Of a stretch of 64,000 bases of DNA, positions 11,033 to 21,389 are shown in pieces. The translations under genes and the position numbers were made by a program. Below the pieces are notes generated by a model. The model saw only the letters and a list, made by a program, of their open reading frames with translations. It was not told where the DNA came from and ran no database searches. The first letter of the stretch is position 1; each line of letters opens with the position of its first letter. Location of the stretch: contig NZ_CP009528.1 of assembly GCF_000970025.1 (NCBI RefSeq), positions 1,661,168 through 1,725,167 of the forward strand, read 5' to 3'. This stretch comes from Methanosarcina barkeri MS. Lineage in GTDB: Archaea; Halobacteriota; Methanosarcinia; Methanosarcinales; Methanosarcinaceae.

Positions 11033-13222
11033 TCAATAATCACTAATTGTTTTTTGCCCTGAATACGGACTTTTCTCAGGAGGCTTAGACTCAATAATTC
11101 CAGAAAATGCTCCTTTGCTCCTGATCTGCTTGAAAATCCGGTCTGCAATTTTTGGCCCAAGAAGAGCAGCAACTTTCTCAGGATCAACTCCTGCAAGCTC
11201 TGCTGAGGATTTGAAGCCTGCCTCATAGAGTTTCCTTGCTCTCACGCGCCCTATACCTCTGATATTGAGCAGATCCATAAGTTCAGGGGCTGCTCCGTAA
11301 TGTATCCTCTTTTCAAGTTCTGCGGCTTCTTTTGCACCTTTGAGGTCAAGGAGCCCGGCAAGTTGAGAGGTGACGTGCATTATCCATTCTGCAATATCCG
11401 CAATTGAATGAATGTCACCTTCCCCGGTGCCAAACTTTAAGCAAATTTCGTTTTCAGATTTTTCATGGACCCAGTCAAGCAGAAGGAGGGAAGTCTTGAC
11501 TTCCCCAAGGAACCATTCATATTCCGTAGTATCGAAGGGACTGGGCACCTTTACAAACTCGCTCACATGAGCCATTACATAATCATTGATACCCTGATAA
11601 TCATGGCTCCGCATGTAAAGCAGGCGCATGTCAGGTGTGCTGCACACCAGATGCAGCAGAGTAAGCTCACTCAGGCTCTTTGTCTCTTTCAGGCCCCTTG
11701 CAATCCTGGTGGCTGACAGGGGGTCGATATAGAGTCTTGAAACAAGCTTTCCGAAGCTTGTAGGAATAAGGTCATCGTCTTTCTCAAGCATCCCTTCCTG
11801 ACGCAAAAAGTTAAGGCATTCTTTTACAACCGTAGAAAGCCCGAAGTTCGAGTACTGAAAAGCGAAAAATGTTGCTTCAAGAAAATCCATGAGTTCATCA
11901 TATGTCCGCGCAAAACCGTTAGAGATCGTAGAGAGCACATGGGTCCTGAGAGCATTTTCGGTTCCGAGCTTGGACCAGATATCTTCGGCGTTGGCTTCGA
12001 TATAGTTTTCAAAAAGGAAAACAAACTCCTTATATGATTTTGCAACAAGTACAGCTTCTCCGTATGGGTCAAGCCTTGGCCTGCCTGCCCTGCCTGCCAT
12101 CTGTTTGTACTCGAGCACAGGAATAGGCTGCATTCCGTCTTCAGAGGAATAGCGTCGATAATTTCGGATAATTACACGCCGTGCAGGCAGGTTAAGCCCG
12201 GCTGCAAGGGTAGGCGTGCTCGAAATCAACTTTATCTTTCCAGCCCTGAAACCGTCCTCCACAAGTTCTCTTAAAGGCGTGGTAAGACCTGCATGGTGAA
12301 AAGCCGTGCCTGAACGAATACAAGCTGCAAGGTTCGTTGAAGTATCGGTTTCACTGTTTTCAAGGATCTCGTCTGCAATTCCTGCAAGTACATTTCTGTC
12401 TTCGGCTGAGAGTATCTTTTTAACAGTTGAAGCTGCTTTTTTTGCAAAAGCCATGCAGTTTTTTCTGCTGCTTTCGAAAACCAGGCATTGTCCGCCTTTT
12501 TTGAGGGTATCCAGCGCAAGGTTTACAGCATTGTCTTTTGTGGGCTGCTCAACAGCTTTTTCCCTATCTTTGCAATAGAAGGTCCCATTAAAGAATACTC
12601 CTTCAAGAAGCTCAGTAGGCCTCCATTCACTTACTACAAGCTCGGCTTCCAGCCAGGCTGCGAGTTCGTCGGCATTCCCGACAGTTGCAGATAATGCAAG
12701 GATCTGGCAGGAAGGGTTCATTTTCCGAAGCTTTGCAAGGGTAACCTCAAGCGTTGGGCCCCTGTCCGGCGAGTCTATCAGATGCACCTCGTCTGCCACA
12801 ACAACCGAAATTTCCTGCATCCAGACGGTCTCGTTTCTGAGCAGAGAATCGGTTTTCTCGGAGGTTGCAACAATAATGTCGTTTACTCCGAGTCCCTCGT
12901 CCCGCAGGTCATAGTCCCCTGTAGAGATCCCTACCCTTATTCCAAGTTCTGAAAACTCCCGAAAACGCCTGAATTTCTCGGAAGCAAGAGCTCTAAGAGG
13001 CACGATATAGAGTGCTTTTCCTCCTGCAAGGATGGATTTCAACATTGCAAGCTCGGCAAGGAGAGTCTTCCCTGAAGCTGTAGGGATTGCAGCAAGCAGG
13101 TTTCTTCCTTTAAGCAGCCCTTTTTCCACGGCTTCGGCCTGAGGGGGATAAAGTTCCATAATTCCGGAATCGAGATAAAACTGCTTTACTTCATCGGGCA
13201 GATCAAGACTTTCTATCTTCAT
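11033..13222 (-). CDS. hel308: ATP-dependent DNA helicase Hel308 (Hjm)
   Basis: This is a superfamily 2 3'-5' DNA helicase that unwinds lagging strands at stalled forks. Motif I is [14 protein letters not shown], motif II is DEVHLID, motif III is LSATVGN, motif IV onward contains [18 protein letters not shown], and motif VI is [12 protein letters not shown]. The C-terminus has the winged-helix/ratchet region and a helix-hairpin-helix ([19 protein letters not shown]). Its length of 729 residues is standard for archaeal Hel308. It is divergent in spacing from hisD and probably transcribed alone. Confidence 0.96.
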   Translation of the reverse strand: MKIESLDLPDEVKQFYLDSGIMELYPPQAEAVEKGLLKGRNLLAAIPTASGKTLLAELAMLKSILAGGKALYIVPLRALASEKFRRFREFSELGIRVGISTGDYDLRDEGLGVNDIIVATSEKTDSLLRNETVWMQEISVVVADEVHLIDSPDRGPTLEVTLAKLRKMNPSCQILALSATVGNADELAAWLEAELVVSEWRPTELLEGVFFNGTFYCKDREKAVEQPTKDNAVNLALDTLKKGGQCLVFESSRKNCMAFAKKAASTVKKILSAEDRNVLAGIADEILENSETDTSTNLAACIRSGTAFHHAGLTTPLRELVEDGFRAGKIKLISSTPTLAAGLNLPARRVIIRNYRRYSSEDGMQPIPVLEYKQMAGRAGRPRLDPYGEAVLVAKSYKEFVFLFENYIEANAEDIWSKLGTENALRTHVLSTISNGFARTYDELMDFLEATFFAFQYSNFGLSTVVKECLNFLRQEGMLEKDDDLIPTSFGKLVSRLYIDPLSATRIARGLKETKSLSELTLLHLVCSTPDMRLLYMRSHDYQGINDYVMAHVSEFVKVPSPFDTTEYEWFLGEVKTSLLLLDWVHEKSENEICLKFGTGEGDIHSIADIAEWIMHVTSQLAGLLDLKGAKEAAELEKRIHYGAAPELMDLLNIRGIGRVRARKLYEAGFKSSAELAGVDPEKVAALLGPKIADRIFKQIRSKGAFSGIIESKPPEKSPYSGQKTISDY

Positions 13223-13360
13223 TGAAAATCAGACACTCACACATTGGATAAAAACTATTTTGGAATTGCACGCCAGTATCGAAAAATCTTATCTTCAAAA
13301 TCTGAGCCCTCTGTTAAGGGAATCCGGATTCATTGAGATTTTTTGAACGTGATCTAGACT

Positions 13361-13455
13361 TCACTTACTGGACATCACTTGCTGAACATCACTTACTGGA
13401 CATCACTTACTGGACATCACTTACTGGACATCACTTACTAGATATCACTTACTGA
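13361..13455. repeat. 14-bp tandem repeat between abce1 and hel308
   Basis: The unit CATCACTTACTGGA is repeated about six times with minor changes, ending just before the abce1 stop. It has no coding sense and no hairpin of note. Confidence 0.9.
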
Positions 13456-13476
13456 TATCATTTAGAGATACAGAAT

Positions 13477-15243
13477 TTAATCACCTGCTGAGTAATAGTA
13501 ATTTCCGCTCTCTTTTTGCTCCCGATCAAGCCTTGAGCCCAGATTATTCACACGTGGACGCCTTGTTTCCTCATCCCTACGGAAAGTTATACCCAGGTTT
13601 TTCAGGAATCTGTTCATACCGTCTTCCATGCTGAACGGGCCATGCGCTTCACCGTATACTGAAGGCTTGCCTTCAAAAACAACGAGTCTCTGGCTTAGCA
13701 TATCTATCATGTAGATATCGTGGTCTACGACAAGGGCTGTCTTATTGTTGTTTTCGGCAAAGCGGTTGAGGACTTTTGTGACCATGGAACGCTGTTCCAC
13801 GTCCAGATGGGCACTTGGTTCGTCCAGGATATAGAGGTCGGCTTCCTGAGAAAGGCAGGCTGCAATCGCAACTCTTTGCAGTTCTCCACCACTAAGGTCT
13901 GTAAGCATGTTGTCATATATCTTATCAAGCTGGAGTGGGTTTGAAATCTCTACCTCGTAGTAGCTGGTTCCAAAATGCTTTGAGATCCCGCGCAGGAAGT
14001 CCTGTACGCGCACAGGGATGTCGGCTTTAATATACTGAGGCTTGTAAGAAATCTTGACATCTATGCCTGGATCACCCTCTTCAGGTTTGATTTCTCCTGC
14101 AAGTACTTTTACGAAGGTTGACTTTCCTATCCCGTTAGGGCCCACTATCCCTAGCACCTCGCCTTCTCGAAGACTGCCGCCTGTGGCTTTCAGGGAAAAG
14201 CCGTCTCCAAATTTCTTTGAAAAACCATTAAAGGTAACCATAGACCTTAACTGGTAGTCTTCTCTTGGAGGATGGACTTCAAACTTGATGGCCTCAGGCC
14301 GGATCCTTATATTTTCTTCAGGGAGATAGCCTTTGAGGTACTGGTTAATTCCCACACGTACACTCTTCGGAAGAGTAACCACACCGAAACCTGCAGGCTC
14401 TCCGTAGGCAATGTGAATGACGTCTGCGAGCATGTCCAGAAGTGCAAGGTCATGCTCTACTACGAGCACAGTCCTGTCCTTTGAGATATCCTGGATCAGG
14501 CGGGCGACGTTAATCCTCTGGTAGATATCAAGGTAGGGGCTAATTTCATCAAAGAAGTAGAACTGAGCATCCTTTGCCGCACATGCTGCTATTGCTACAC
14601 GCTGCAGCTCTCCACCACTCAATTCCGAGATTTTCCTGTCAACTATGTTTTTTAAATCGAGATAGTCGATAAGCTCATCAAGGACTCCTCTTTCATCGGT
14701 ATTTTCAAGCAGTTCGGAGGTTTTTCCTTTGAAAGCTTTAGGAATGAGGTCCACGTACTGGGGTTTTTGGGAAACCCGAACTTTACCATCCACGACATCT
14801 TTAAAGTAATCGTAAAGTGCAGTTCCGGCATAGTGTTCAAGAACAGTATCCCAATCGCCTTTTTCCTGTCCGAAATTAGGGACCAAAGTTCCTGAAAGGA
14901 TCTGGACGGACGTACTTTTTCCTATCCCGTTAGGGCCGAGAATCCCTGTTACTTTTCCTACCCTGGGTACAGGCAATCCGAAGAGAGCAAAACCATTTAC
15001 TCCGTACCTATGAGTAGGCTCCGTCAGAGTTTCAGGAAGCCCTATGATCATAATGGCTTTAAAAGGGCATTTGTGGACGCAAATTCCGCAACCTACACAT
15101 AATTCTTCGGAAATTACGGGCTTTCCGTCTTCTTCAAAAACAATCGTCTCATCCCCTGTTCGAACTCTAGGACAGTATTTCTCGCACTCCTTACTACACT
15201 GTCTGGGCTGACACTTATCTTTATTAAGTATAGCTATTCTCAT
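13477..15243 (-). CDS. abce1: ABCE1/Rli1 ribosome recycling ATPase
   Basis: The protein splits ribosomes after termination together with aRF1. It has the full ABCE1 layout: an N-terminal Fe-S domain with CQPRQCSKECEKYCPR and CVGCGICVHKCPF, then two ABC cassettes. Each has Walker A (GPNGIGKSTSVQ and GPNGIGKSTFVK), signature LSGGELQRVAIAAC and Walker B (FFDEISPYLD and ILDEPSAHLD). The 588-residue length matches archaeal homologues. The start ATG has a GGGGA site. The first cassette's Walker B has ISPYLD in place of EPS, as is normal in the family. Confidence 0.97.
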   Translation of the reverse strand: MRIAILNKDKCQPRQCSKECEKYCPRVRTGDETIVFEEDGKPVISEELCVGCGICVHKCPFKAIMIIGLPETLTEPTHRYGVNGFALFGLPVPRVGKVTGILGPNGIGKSTSVQILSGTLVPNFGQEKGDWDTVLEHYAGTALYDYFKDVVDGKVRVSQKPQYVDLIPKAFKGKTSELLENTDERGVLDELIDYLDLKNIVDRKISELSGGELQRVAIAACAAKDAQFYFFDEISPYLDIYQRINVARLIQDISKDRTVLVVEHDLALLDMLADVIHIAYGEPAGFGVVTLPKSVRVGINQYLKGYLPEENIRIRPEAIKFEVHPPREDYQLRSMVTFNGFSKKFGDGFSLKATGGSLREGEVLGIVGPNGIGKSTFVKVLAGEIKPEEGDPGIDVKISYKPQYIKADIPVRVQDFLRGISKHFGTSYYEVEISNPLQLDKIYDNMLTDLSGGELQRVAIAACLSQEADLYILDEPSAHLDVEQRSMVTKVLNRFAENNNKTALVVDHDIYMIDMLSQRLVVFEGKPSVYGEAHGPFSMEDGMNRFLKNLGITFRRDEETRRPRVNNLGSRLDREQKESGNYYYSAGD

Positions 15244-15767
15244 AATAGTCCCCGAAAATTGCGTTTTTCGTTAATTTGTTAAATAGTATTAGATTAAGCA
15301 CCTGATGATTTCAAGCGTGACCAGAGCTTAGCAATGTAAATTTTTGCTATAGCAAAGAAGTAACCAGAGCTTAACAGCGTAAATACTTGCTATAGCAAAG
15401 AATGATTCTCACAGCAAAGCAGTATGATAATGCAATGTCTGGTATGTTGAAAGTATATTTTACATATAAAGTATTATTTGAGAAAATATTGCACGTATAA
15501 AGCAATTACTTGAGAAGATATTACATGTATAAATAGCAATTACTTAAAAGGAAATAAAAAGAAATAAATACCTTAGAAAACAGGCTGTTGATTTAAACTC
15601 AGCATTTTTCTTATTTTGTCTCCTTTTTGTTTTAACTATTACTTTTGTTTTAACTATTATTTTTGTTTTAACTATTATTTTTGTTTTAACTATTATTTTT
15701 GTTTTAACTACCATTTTTGTTCTAACTATCATAAATCTATCTCAAACACTCAAAAATACCTAAATCC
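15244..15767. repeat. Gene-free gap with 18-bp tandem repeat
   Basis: The upstream region of abce1 contains two imperfect copies of AACCAGAGCTTA..TGCTATAGCAAAG (15310-15410) and duplicated TTACTTGAGAAGATATT stretches. At 15628-15730 an 18-bp unit TTTTGTTTTAACTATTAT repeats about six times. No gene is supported. Confidence 0.8.
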
Positions 15768-16303
15768 TCAGCTTTCTTTCCACATCATATCGAAGTTGCA
15801 TCTCTTTTTTCCTGATAAGCATACTTGAGACCCTGACACCTGAAATACGACTGGTCTTTCATATAGGCGGCTGGGTCTTTCATATAGTAATAGAAACATC
15901 GTCAGTGAGCTTGATCTCTTCACCCATATAAAATTCCTCGGTATCTTCACAGACACATACAAAATCAATATCATTGAGAAGACTTGTAGTGTTGGAAATG
16001 CCTTGATAGAGTGAACATTCACTAGAGAGTGCGCTTCTAATGGATACAGCAATATTTCTTAGTGCTCCTACAACCTCAGAGAGTTGTGGTTAGACCCTTA
16101 AAACATGCATCTGAACTGTCAAGGACATTCCATACCCTATCAAGGACCAGGGCGTTGCCCCTATTATGTTTCCATCAGCCTGCGCCAGCATCACATCTAA
16201 TAAATTCGAGATTGGTGCCTGCTCCATCAGCTACTTTTAGTATTGCATCAACCAGTTACGGACTTATGCTATCACCGTTTATAACCACTGCTTTCTTAGC
16301 CAT
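15768..16303 (-). pseudogene. Degenerate isocitrate/isopropylmalate dehydrogenase relic
   Basis: Reading the minus strand from the ATG at 16303 gives AKKAVVINGDSISP, a stop, LVDAILKVADGAGTNLEF, CDAGAG, a stop, then RVWNVLDSSDACFKG. After a frameshift near 16080 it continues NIAVSIRS, LLNDIDFVCVCEDTEEFY, MGEEIKLTDDVSITI. These match in order the N-terminal half of NAD(P)-isocitrate dehydrogenase family proteins (GDGI.PE, TPRSVAVSIR, VRENTEG.Y.GEE). At least three stops and one frameshift, and loss of the C-terminal half, mark it as dead. It sits beside a MITE and an IS copy, a decay zone. Confidence 0.85.
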
Positions 16304-16392
16304 ATAAATTTCACTGGCCTCTTAAAGGCATGTTTGCTTATTAAGCCCTGGATATATTCTGAATATATTCTGAATATAACACATAATATTAT

Positions 16393-16522
16393 GAGCCTAT
16401 CCTGAAACTCAAAATTTGATTTTTGAATTTCGTATGTGGAACAGTCAGTTGAATACCTAATCATTAAACTGATCCTGAAAACTCATAGTGATTTAGAATA
16501 AAATAGGTTTTGGGATCGGCTC
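16393..16522. mobile_element. 130-bp MITE, copy 1 (diverged)
   Basis: The element begins GAGCCTATCCTGAAAC and ends GTTTTGGGATCGGCTC, forming terminal inverted repeats of about 16 bp. Its length is exactly that of the copies at 46225-46354 and 57384-57513. Internally it aligns with the third copy (CTCAAAATT.., GATCCTGAAAA, GATTAAGAA-like blocks) but with many substitutions, so it is older. No coding capacity. Confidence 0.8.
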
Positions 16523-16626
16523 TTATATATACAAAATATTAATAACGATCCGCATAAATGCAAAAATATCATGGAAATTATGCAAGAAAGCACTTATAGG
16601 TATTCCATTATCACTAATACTTATTA

Positions 16627-17905
16627 GAGAATCTCAAATTAGCTTTTAAAATCTCAAATCTAATTTGATACTCACTTTTTTAAAAGTATCTCCCAAACGA
16701 ATTCTTATCCTCAACTTTATTTTGCATTTCTGTCAACACCAGTAGTTGATATGCTATGAAACTCAATAGAGAGTAGAGTTTTCTACTCTGATTTCTCACT
16801 CTTCTGATATCGAACTTTACTGTACCTTTAATATGTCCATGTATCTTTTCACATTCAGCTCTCTTTTTATACTGATCATCAAAAGTCTCATCTCTGATAT
16901 TTTGGTTTCTTAGGTACATTCCTACCTGTTCTTTCCTTCCAATTTCATATAGAAATCTGAGTTTGTTTTCCATTGGTGCATGAATATCTCCACCGAGTTT
17001 CCACTTTTTATTCACCCAGTGATCGATTCGTTCCTCTTCACCTTCTTGATTGATTACTGCATTTGAAGCGTAGGAAATAATCGGTTTTGCGTTCAGATTA
17101 TACCAAATATCAGAATGATTGAGGAATGAATCATAACCTCCGTCAGCAGAATAAAATTCCAGATTAGCGTTCATGTTCTTTAGAGCCTCAATATGATCGA
17201 TAAGTTCTGGAGAGTCACCAGAAAGTCCTTTTGTATGAGTCATGAAAATTGGGTAAGTTCCAACCATTGTAATATGTGCCTTATCCATTTTGCATTCATA
17301 ATGAGGATTATAATCAGCATGTTTGTCGTATCTTGAAGCTTCAAGTGGAGTGGAATCAATTTTTGCTTCCTTTTCCTGAGAAAGTTTGAGAATTTTCTCA
17401 CCTATAAGCATCATTATCTCATTGACTCCTTTTTCTCCAAGTCTATACTTCATAAAATGATGAAGGGTTCCACCTGAAGGAAGTTTAATCTGGCCATTTT
17501 CATCATAAAAAGAAAGCAGGATAGCTTCTTCTTCTGTTAAGGAAGAAATGGTTTTATCATATGAGAGTTGCCTGAAACACTTCACAACAAACAGTTTTAT
17601 CATAGAAGAAACACTGTACTTAAAGTGCCAACTTTTGTTGGTGTAAAAAGTACGTTCGACGTGCTTTGCAATATCGTCAATGCAAAGAAAGTACAGGAAT
17701 TGGCAAATTGAAGTACTTTCTCTGCTCAAATAATTATCGAAGGAGTCCTCGAAGAGGACTCCTTTGTATAACATACTGTTTTTTGACATGAGAAAGGCAT
17801 AGAAGGTATTGTTTTAAGTTGCCACTACCAAACAGAGACAAGTGCTATCAGAGTTAGTGGAAAAAAGAATAAGTTTTTAAGTCAAAATTCTAATTTGAGA
17901 GCCTC
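16627..17905 (-). mobile_element. 1,279-bp insertion sequence, copy 1
   Basis: The element is bounded by inverted ends GAGAATCTCAAATTAG and (reverse complement of the right end) GAGGCTCTCAAATTAG, 14 of 16 matching. It contains one transposase gene. The flanks carry a TATTA direct repeat, a probable 5-bp target duplication. A copy of the same length and apparently identical sequence lies at 39955-41233, which implies recent transposition. Confidence 0.92.
16680..17789 (-). CDS. DDE transposase of the 1,279-bp IS (IS4/IS5-like), copy 1
   Basis: The 369-residue protein has DDE-type catalytic stations in AKIDSTPLEAS, YSADGGYDS and KRAECEKIHGHIKG (Asp, Asp, Glu), with an N-terminal helical DNA-binding part. 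It appears intact. A perfect 9-bp-stem hairpin (17740-17764) lies just inside the start of the coding region and could limit translation of read-through mRNA, as known for other IS (inference). The exact IS family is not certain to me. Confidence 0.9.
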   Translation of the reverse strand: MSKNSMLYKGVLFEDSFDNYLSRESTSICQFLYFLCIDDIAKHVERTFYTNKSWHFKYSVSSMIKLFVVKCFRQLSYDKTISSLTEEEAILLSFYDENGQIKLPSGGTLHHFMKYRLGEKGVNEIMMLIGEKILKLSQEKEAKIDSTPLEASRYDKHADYNPHYECKMDKAHITMVGTYPIFMTHTKGLSGDSPELIDHIEALKNMNANLEFYSADGGYDSFLNHSDIWYNLNAKPIISYASNAVINQEGEEERIDHWVNKKWKLGGDIHAPMENKLRFLYEIGRKEQVGMYLRNQNIRDETFDDQYKKRAECEKIHGHIKGTVKFDIRRVRNQSRKLYSLLSFIAYQLLVLTEMQNKVEDKNSFGRYF

Positions 17906-18827
17906 TATTATACTTCTCATCGCTACTACCAATTCATTCCTATGCCACCAGGAGAGTAAGGAGCTGGAGGACGTATATGGACGTCTGGTTCAAGTTGATG
18001 GAAAGAACATGTGTATAGATATAGCGGGTAGCGGGGATCAGGTAGTTGTGCTCTTAAGCGGTTGGGGTTCCCTGTCTCCTGTCCTTGATCTGCGACCACT
18101 TGCTGCAAACTTAGATGATAAGTACACGGTGATAACAGTAGAACACTTTGGATATGGGCTTAGCGATGACACCAACAGTGATCGAAGTGTGGAGAACATT
18201 ACATACGAATTGCACAGAGCCCTTAAGGAAATTGGCTATAATAATTACACTCTGATGGCACACTCCACATCAGGATTGTACGGATTATACTATGCGAATA
18301 TGTATCCTAATGAGGTAAAATTCTTTGTCGGAATAGACACCAGTGTAGCGAATGAAGACGACCTGGAAGCATTCATGCAGGAAAGTCTAAGTTATGGAAA
18401 TACGCTTCGTACATTGAATAATCTTGGAATAATCAGACTTCTCTCTGTAATTGATCCTTCAAGTATAATACCTGAGGTATCTGGGTATCAGCGTTCAGAG
18501 TAAGAACAGGAACTTCTGCGAAAGATGTACCTGAACAGACTGCTATCTCAGAACGCTATGAACGAAATGGAAATGTTGGAAGAAAATTGCAACAAGCTCT
18601 CAGGTATGAAATTCCCAAATAATGTCCCTGTCCTCTTTTTCATATCCTCAGAAAACGTGGAAACAACACCAGGTTGGAAAGAGAAACACGTAGAGCAGTT
18701 CGGCAACAATGGGAAAAACAAACTGATAGTGCTCAATGGATCACACTACCTGTATAATGAGTATGCCCCAAAGATATGTAATACATTTAAAGAATGGGAT
18801 TCTGCAGAACAGGTTGATCGGAGTTAA

Positions 18828-19143
18828 GGACAGTATATGAACTAGGACAACATCTGCACCTTTTCCGAAAACGGAAGAGCGTACTCACATCGACTTGAAC
18901 TTGTTACTATAATTAGAGGAGGACCCGAACAACAGATACAGGATTTGTTGGTTATAAGATGCCTGCTTTGGGATATGAATCGTTGGACTATTACAAGCAC
19001 AAAACTTAGTATACAGAGTTTAATGAAATAACGAACAATACTGGAATTGTGGGTAAATCAAAAAGGTAAAAACCTGTGATAAAAAGGCTGTATAAAAGGC
19101 CCTTAAATTTAGAGAGCCTTTTTGCAGTTCAGGAAATAAGACC
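18828..19143. terminator. Gap with an inverted repeat, possible bidirectional terminator
   Basis: No gene is visible. AAAAAGGCT (19081-19089) pairs with AGCCTTTTT (19115-19123), a 9-bp stem with a 25-nt loop flanked by T/A runs, suited to ending transcription from both converging sides. The rest of the gap shows nothing I can identify. Confidence 0.4.
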
Positions 19144-19581
19144 TTAATTCAGGAGGAGAGTCCAGACGATAAGGAAGAAATCAACGACTATAAACTCTAC
19201 GTAGAACCAGTCCTTGAATTTGAACTCTTTTGTATTGATCTTGATTTGAGGATAGAGAAACTTCTGTATGTAATACGTAAGCCCGATGACGATTGTAAGT
19301 ACAGCATACCAGATCCGATCTTCTCCGGCTCCGTACAGGTGGAAACACAAAATTCCTGCTATTGTGCCAAGTAATGCGGCTACTACTGTCTTTACAACTC
19401 CGTCCCTATGCTCCTTTTGTTTTTCCTCAGGCGTCCTTTCCTTGATAAAAGTCTTCTTCTCTGGAGTCTCAATCTTTGCTGCAGGAACTGCTGAAGTAGC
19501 CTCTGCTATTTTTGCAGGTTCCTTTCTGGACTTTGACTTCGGATTTTGCTTACTCAACCTGTATACTCTCCTGAACGGCAA
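19144..19581 (-). CDS. EMC6-like archaeal membrane protein
   Basis: The 145-residue protein has a charged, Lys/Pro/Glu-rich N-terminal tail of about 60 residues and three hydrophobic helices. The block KDWFYVEFIVVDFFLIVWTLLLN-type end (residues about 122-145) and VVKTVVAALLGTIAGIL match archaeal EMC6-like proteins, relatives of an ER membrane insertase subunit. A role in membrane protein biogenesis is inferred from the family only. It stands alone with AT-rich repeats upstream. Confidence 0.7.
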   Translation of the reverse strand: MPFRRVYRLSKQNPKSKSRKEPAKIAEATSAVPAAKIETPEKKTFIKERTPEEKQKEHRDGVVKTVVAALLGTIAGILCFHLYGAGEDRIWYAVLTIVIGLTYYIQKFLYPQIKINTKEFKFKDWFYVEFIVVDFFLIVWTLLLN

Positions 19582-19599
19582 TTAACATTCCTGGGATGT

Positions 19600-19979
19600 A
19601 GTCGTAGTCAGAATCTAATCTCGGTTAAAAAATTAGACCTGAGTTCTAAGATTTTAATTTGCAGATAAGATATTGATTGTACATAAGATTTTAATTTGCG
19701 GATAAGACTTTGATTTGTACATAAGACTTTGATTTGCAGATTTTTTGCGGATAATATATTGATTTATACATAAGATTTTGATTTGCAGATTTGAGATCTC
19801 AGATTAAAATCATTGTATTTAAATTATTAGAATCAAATTATATATCAGGTAATTATAATTTTTTGCTGAAATAAGATTCTTGAATTACAATACGGACTTA
19901 AATCCTTGGAGTTAGTTTTTGATACAAGGTTCTCGAAATTGAATTGTTAAGATTAATATTAAGACTGGATTTCACAGCT
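19600..19979. repeat. AT-rich gap with degenerate 20-bp repeats
   Basis: Between about 19655 and 19795 the motif CATAAGATTTTGATTTGCAG recurs five or six times with changes. No gene is seen. Confidence 0.7.
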
Positions 19980-20999
19980 TTAAATAAATTCATTACTTAA
20001 AACATTACCGATCTGATCTATAGATATCGAATCAATTCCTATCGAATTTAAATGTTTTGAAAATTTTGAAGGTCTATTCCCTCCTGGGTGATAGACTAGA
20101 GTGACTTCAGGAGAAAGTTTTCTGACCATATCTTCAAGCCCGCAAGCATCAAGATGGTCACTTATCCTGATTGTCGGGTAAGGATAATCCATGCGGCAAC
20201 TTAAAACGTATTTTTTCATGTTCCAGGGCAACTTGTCAAGGTTCCAGGGAGGAACTATGAAAACCCCGTTGCCTTCTCCAGAATCAAGCCCTGCCAGTTC
20301 CCCGGCATCCTCAAGCATGCTGCGGGTAAGAGCCCTTGTCCTCGCCTCCATACAGATGACGCCGTCGTATCCAAAGCTTCTTATAAGTTCGACTGCACGC
20401 TGAGTCTTTCCAAATTCATATGCTCCAAAAGCTACAGGCCCTTTTTTGAAAAGTGCAGATTTCATGCCCTCAAGGTCATCTGCAAAATGGCAGGAGGGGT
20501 CAGCAGGGTCGCCGTAGTTAGCTTCAGTGATAAGGACATCACAGGGAGGAAGGCTACTTGCATCTTTGACGTCGCCTGTAACCAGAATCCTTGTCCCTAC
20601 ATCGTTTTCCCAGTAAAAAGCACTCGCGCCTACGGTATGTTCCGTAGGAAAGGTCTTTACCTTTGTTCCTTTGATGTCAATTTCATCCCCAAGCCTGCAC
20701 ATGCTGCCCGCATATTTTCTGTCGTGCCTGATTTCAAGTGCCATCGCGGTTTTTTCCGTACAAACGGCATTGGGGGATAGCATAGCCGATTTTCCGTTGT
20801 GGTCGGAATGGGCATGGGTGATCAGATAAGCATCGGGCTGGGGGCGCTTTCCAACCGTCCTGGTAGTATCAATGGAAAAGGTGCGCAAGTCCCCGGCTTT
20901 ATCCCTGAACCGAAGAGAGATATGCGGTTTAAATGTCCCGCGAGAATTACGCTGCCTGAGCGCCAGAACACCAAGATCAATTAGTTTTTTAGAAATCAC
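19980..20999 (-). CDS. MBL-fold hydrolase, SNM1/Artemis-like
   Basis: A metallo-beta-lactamase fold is shown by THAHSDHNGK (HxHxDH), FPTEHTVGA and VTGDV. The C-terminal part with RISDHLDACGLEDMVRKLSPEVTLVYHPGG is like the beta-CASP/SNM1 nuclease end, so a nuclease acting on DNA or RNA is likely. The longest open frame reaches 21110, but its first 37 residues look non-coding. The GTG at 20999 has AAGGA upstream and gives a start just before the conserved region, so I chose it (339 residues). Substrate is unknown. Confidence 0.8.
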   Translation of the reverse strand: MISKKLIDLGVLALRQRNSRGTFKPHISLRFRDKAGDLRTFSIDTTRTVGKRPQPDAYLITHAHSDHNGKSAMLSPNAVCTEKTAMALEIRHDRKYAGSMCRLGDEIDIKGTKVKTFPTEHTVGASAFYWENDVGTRILVTGDVKDASSLPPCDVLITEANYGDPADPSCHFADDLEGMKSALFKKGPVAFGAYEFGKTQRAVELIRSFGYDGVICMEARTRALTRSMLEDAGELAGLDSGEGNGVFIVPPWNLDKLPWNMKKYVLSCRMDYPYPTIRISDHLDACGLEDMVRKLSPEVTLVYHPGGNRPSKFSKHLNSIGIDSISIDQIGNVLSNEFI

Positions 21000-21110
21000 G
21001 CAAATCCTTGAGGAAATAATACTTAAGGTATTTAAGGTTAGGGAAAAAATGTAAATTGGTGACGTACTGGTCTTTAAAAATAAGAGAGTGTATAAAAACT
21101 TGTTTCCCAT

Positions 21111-21389
21111 TTAGTGTTGACAGCAACTTCCACAGCAACTCTGGGAGTCCCAATTACTCCACAGATTCTAAATCTCTTAAATAAGTAACAAAAGAAGTTA
21201 ATAAATAAGAAATCCTCTTAAAAAGCGGATTTCAATTATGTTTTCAGGGTTTCCTACTTTCTCTAGGCATAAGCCTTCTCTAGTAGAAGATTTAAGCCGG
21301 AGATCAGATCGCGAGAACGCGAAAGTTCAACGCCTTTGCGGTTCAATCTCCAGTGAAACGCCTTGTAGCGTATTTTATCCAGTTCAAAT
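21111..21389. other. Intergenic, partly structured
   Basis: No gene is supported. Around 21298-21350 there are short self-complementary segments (GGAGAT/ATCTCC enclosing CGCGAGAACGCG) that could form an RNA hairpin, but I see no known class. Confidence 0.3.

Larger units (their letters stand above)
16565..18827 (+). pseudogene. IS-interrupted secreted/anchored alpha/beta hydrolase
   Basis: The 3' part (17906-18827) encodes an alpha/beta hydrolase with the oxyanion region VVVLLSGWGS, VEHFGYGLSD, and nucleophile in MAHSTSGLYG; a C-terminal His lies in LNGSHYLYN. One in-frame TAA at 18501 splits it (QRSE stop EQELLRK). On the other side of the IS (16565-16626) the same frame continues upstream as KKALIGIPLSLILI. 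Removing the IS plus one TATTA target copy joins these into a hydrophobic N-terminal signal anchor. So an IS hit the signal anchor and a nonsense mutation followed or preceded it. The original start codon is not obvious. Confidence 0.82.

Noticed and set aside
15544-15732. Lys/Val-rich 62-residue frame
   Set aside because: It is a translation of an 18-bp tandem repeat (KTKIIV units) with no other support.
18501-18503. Possible recoded stop (pyrrolysine) in the hydrolase gene
   Set aside because: The codon is TAA, whereas pyrrolysine uses TAG, and the gene is already broken by an IS. A nonsense mutation is simpler.
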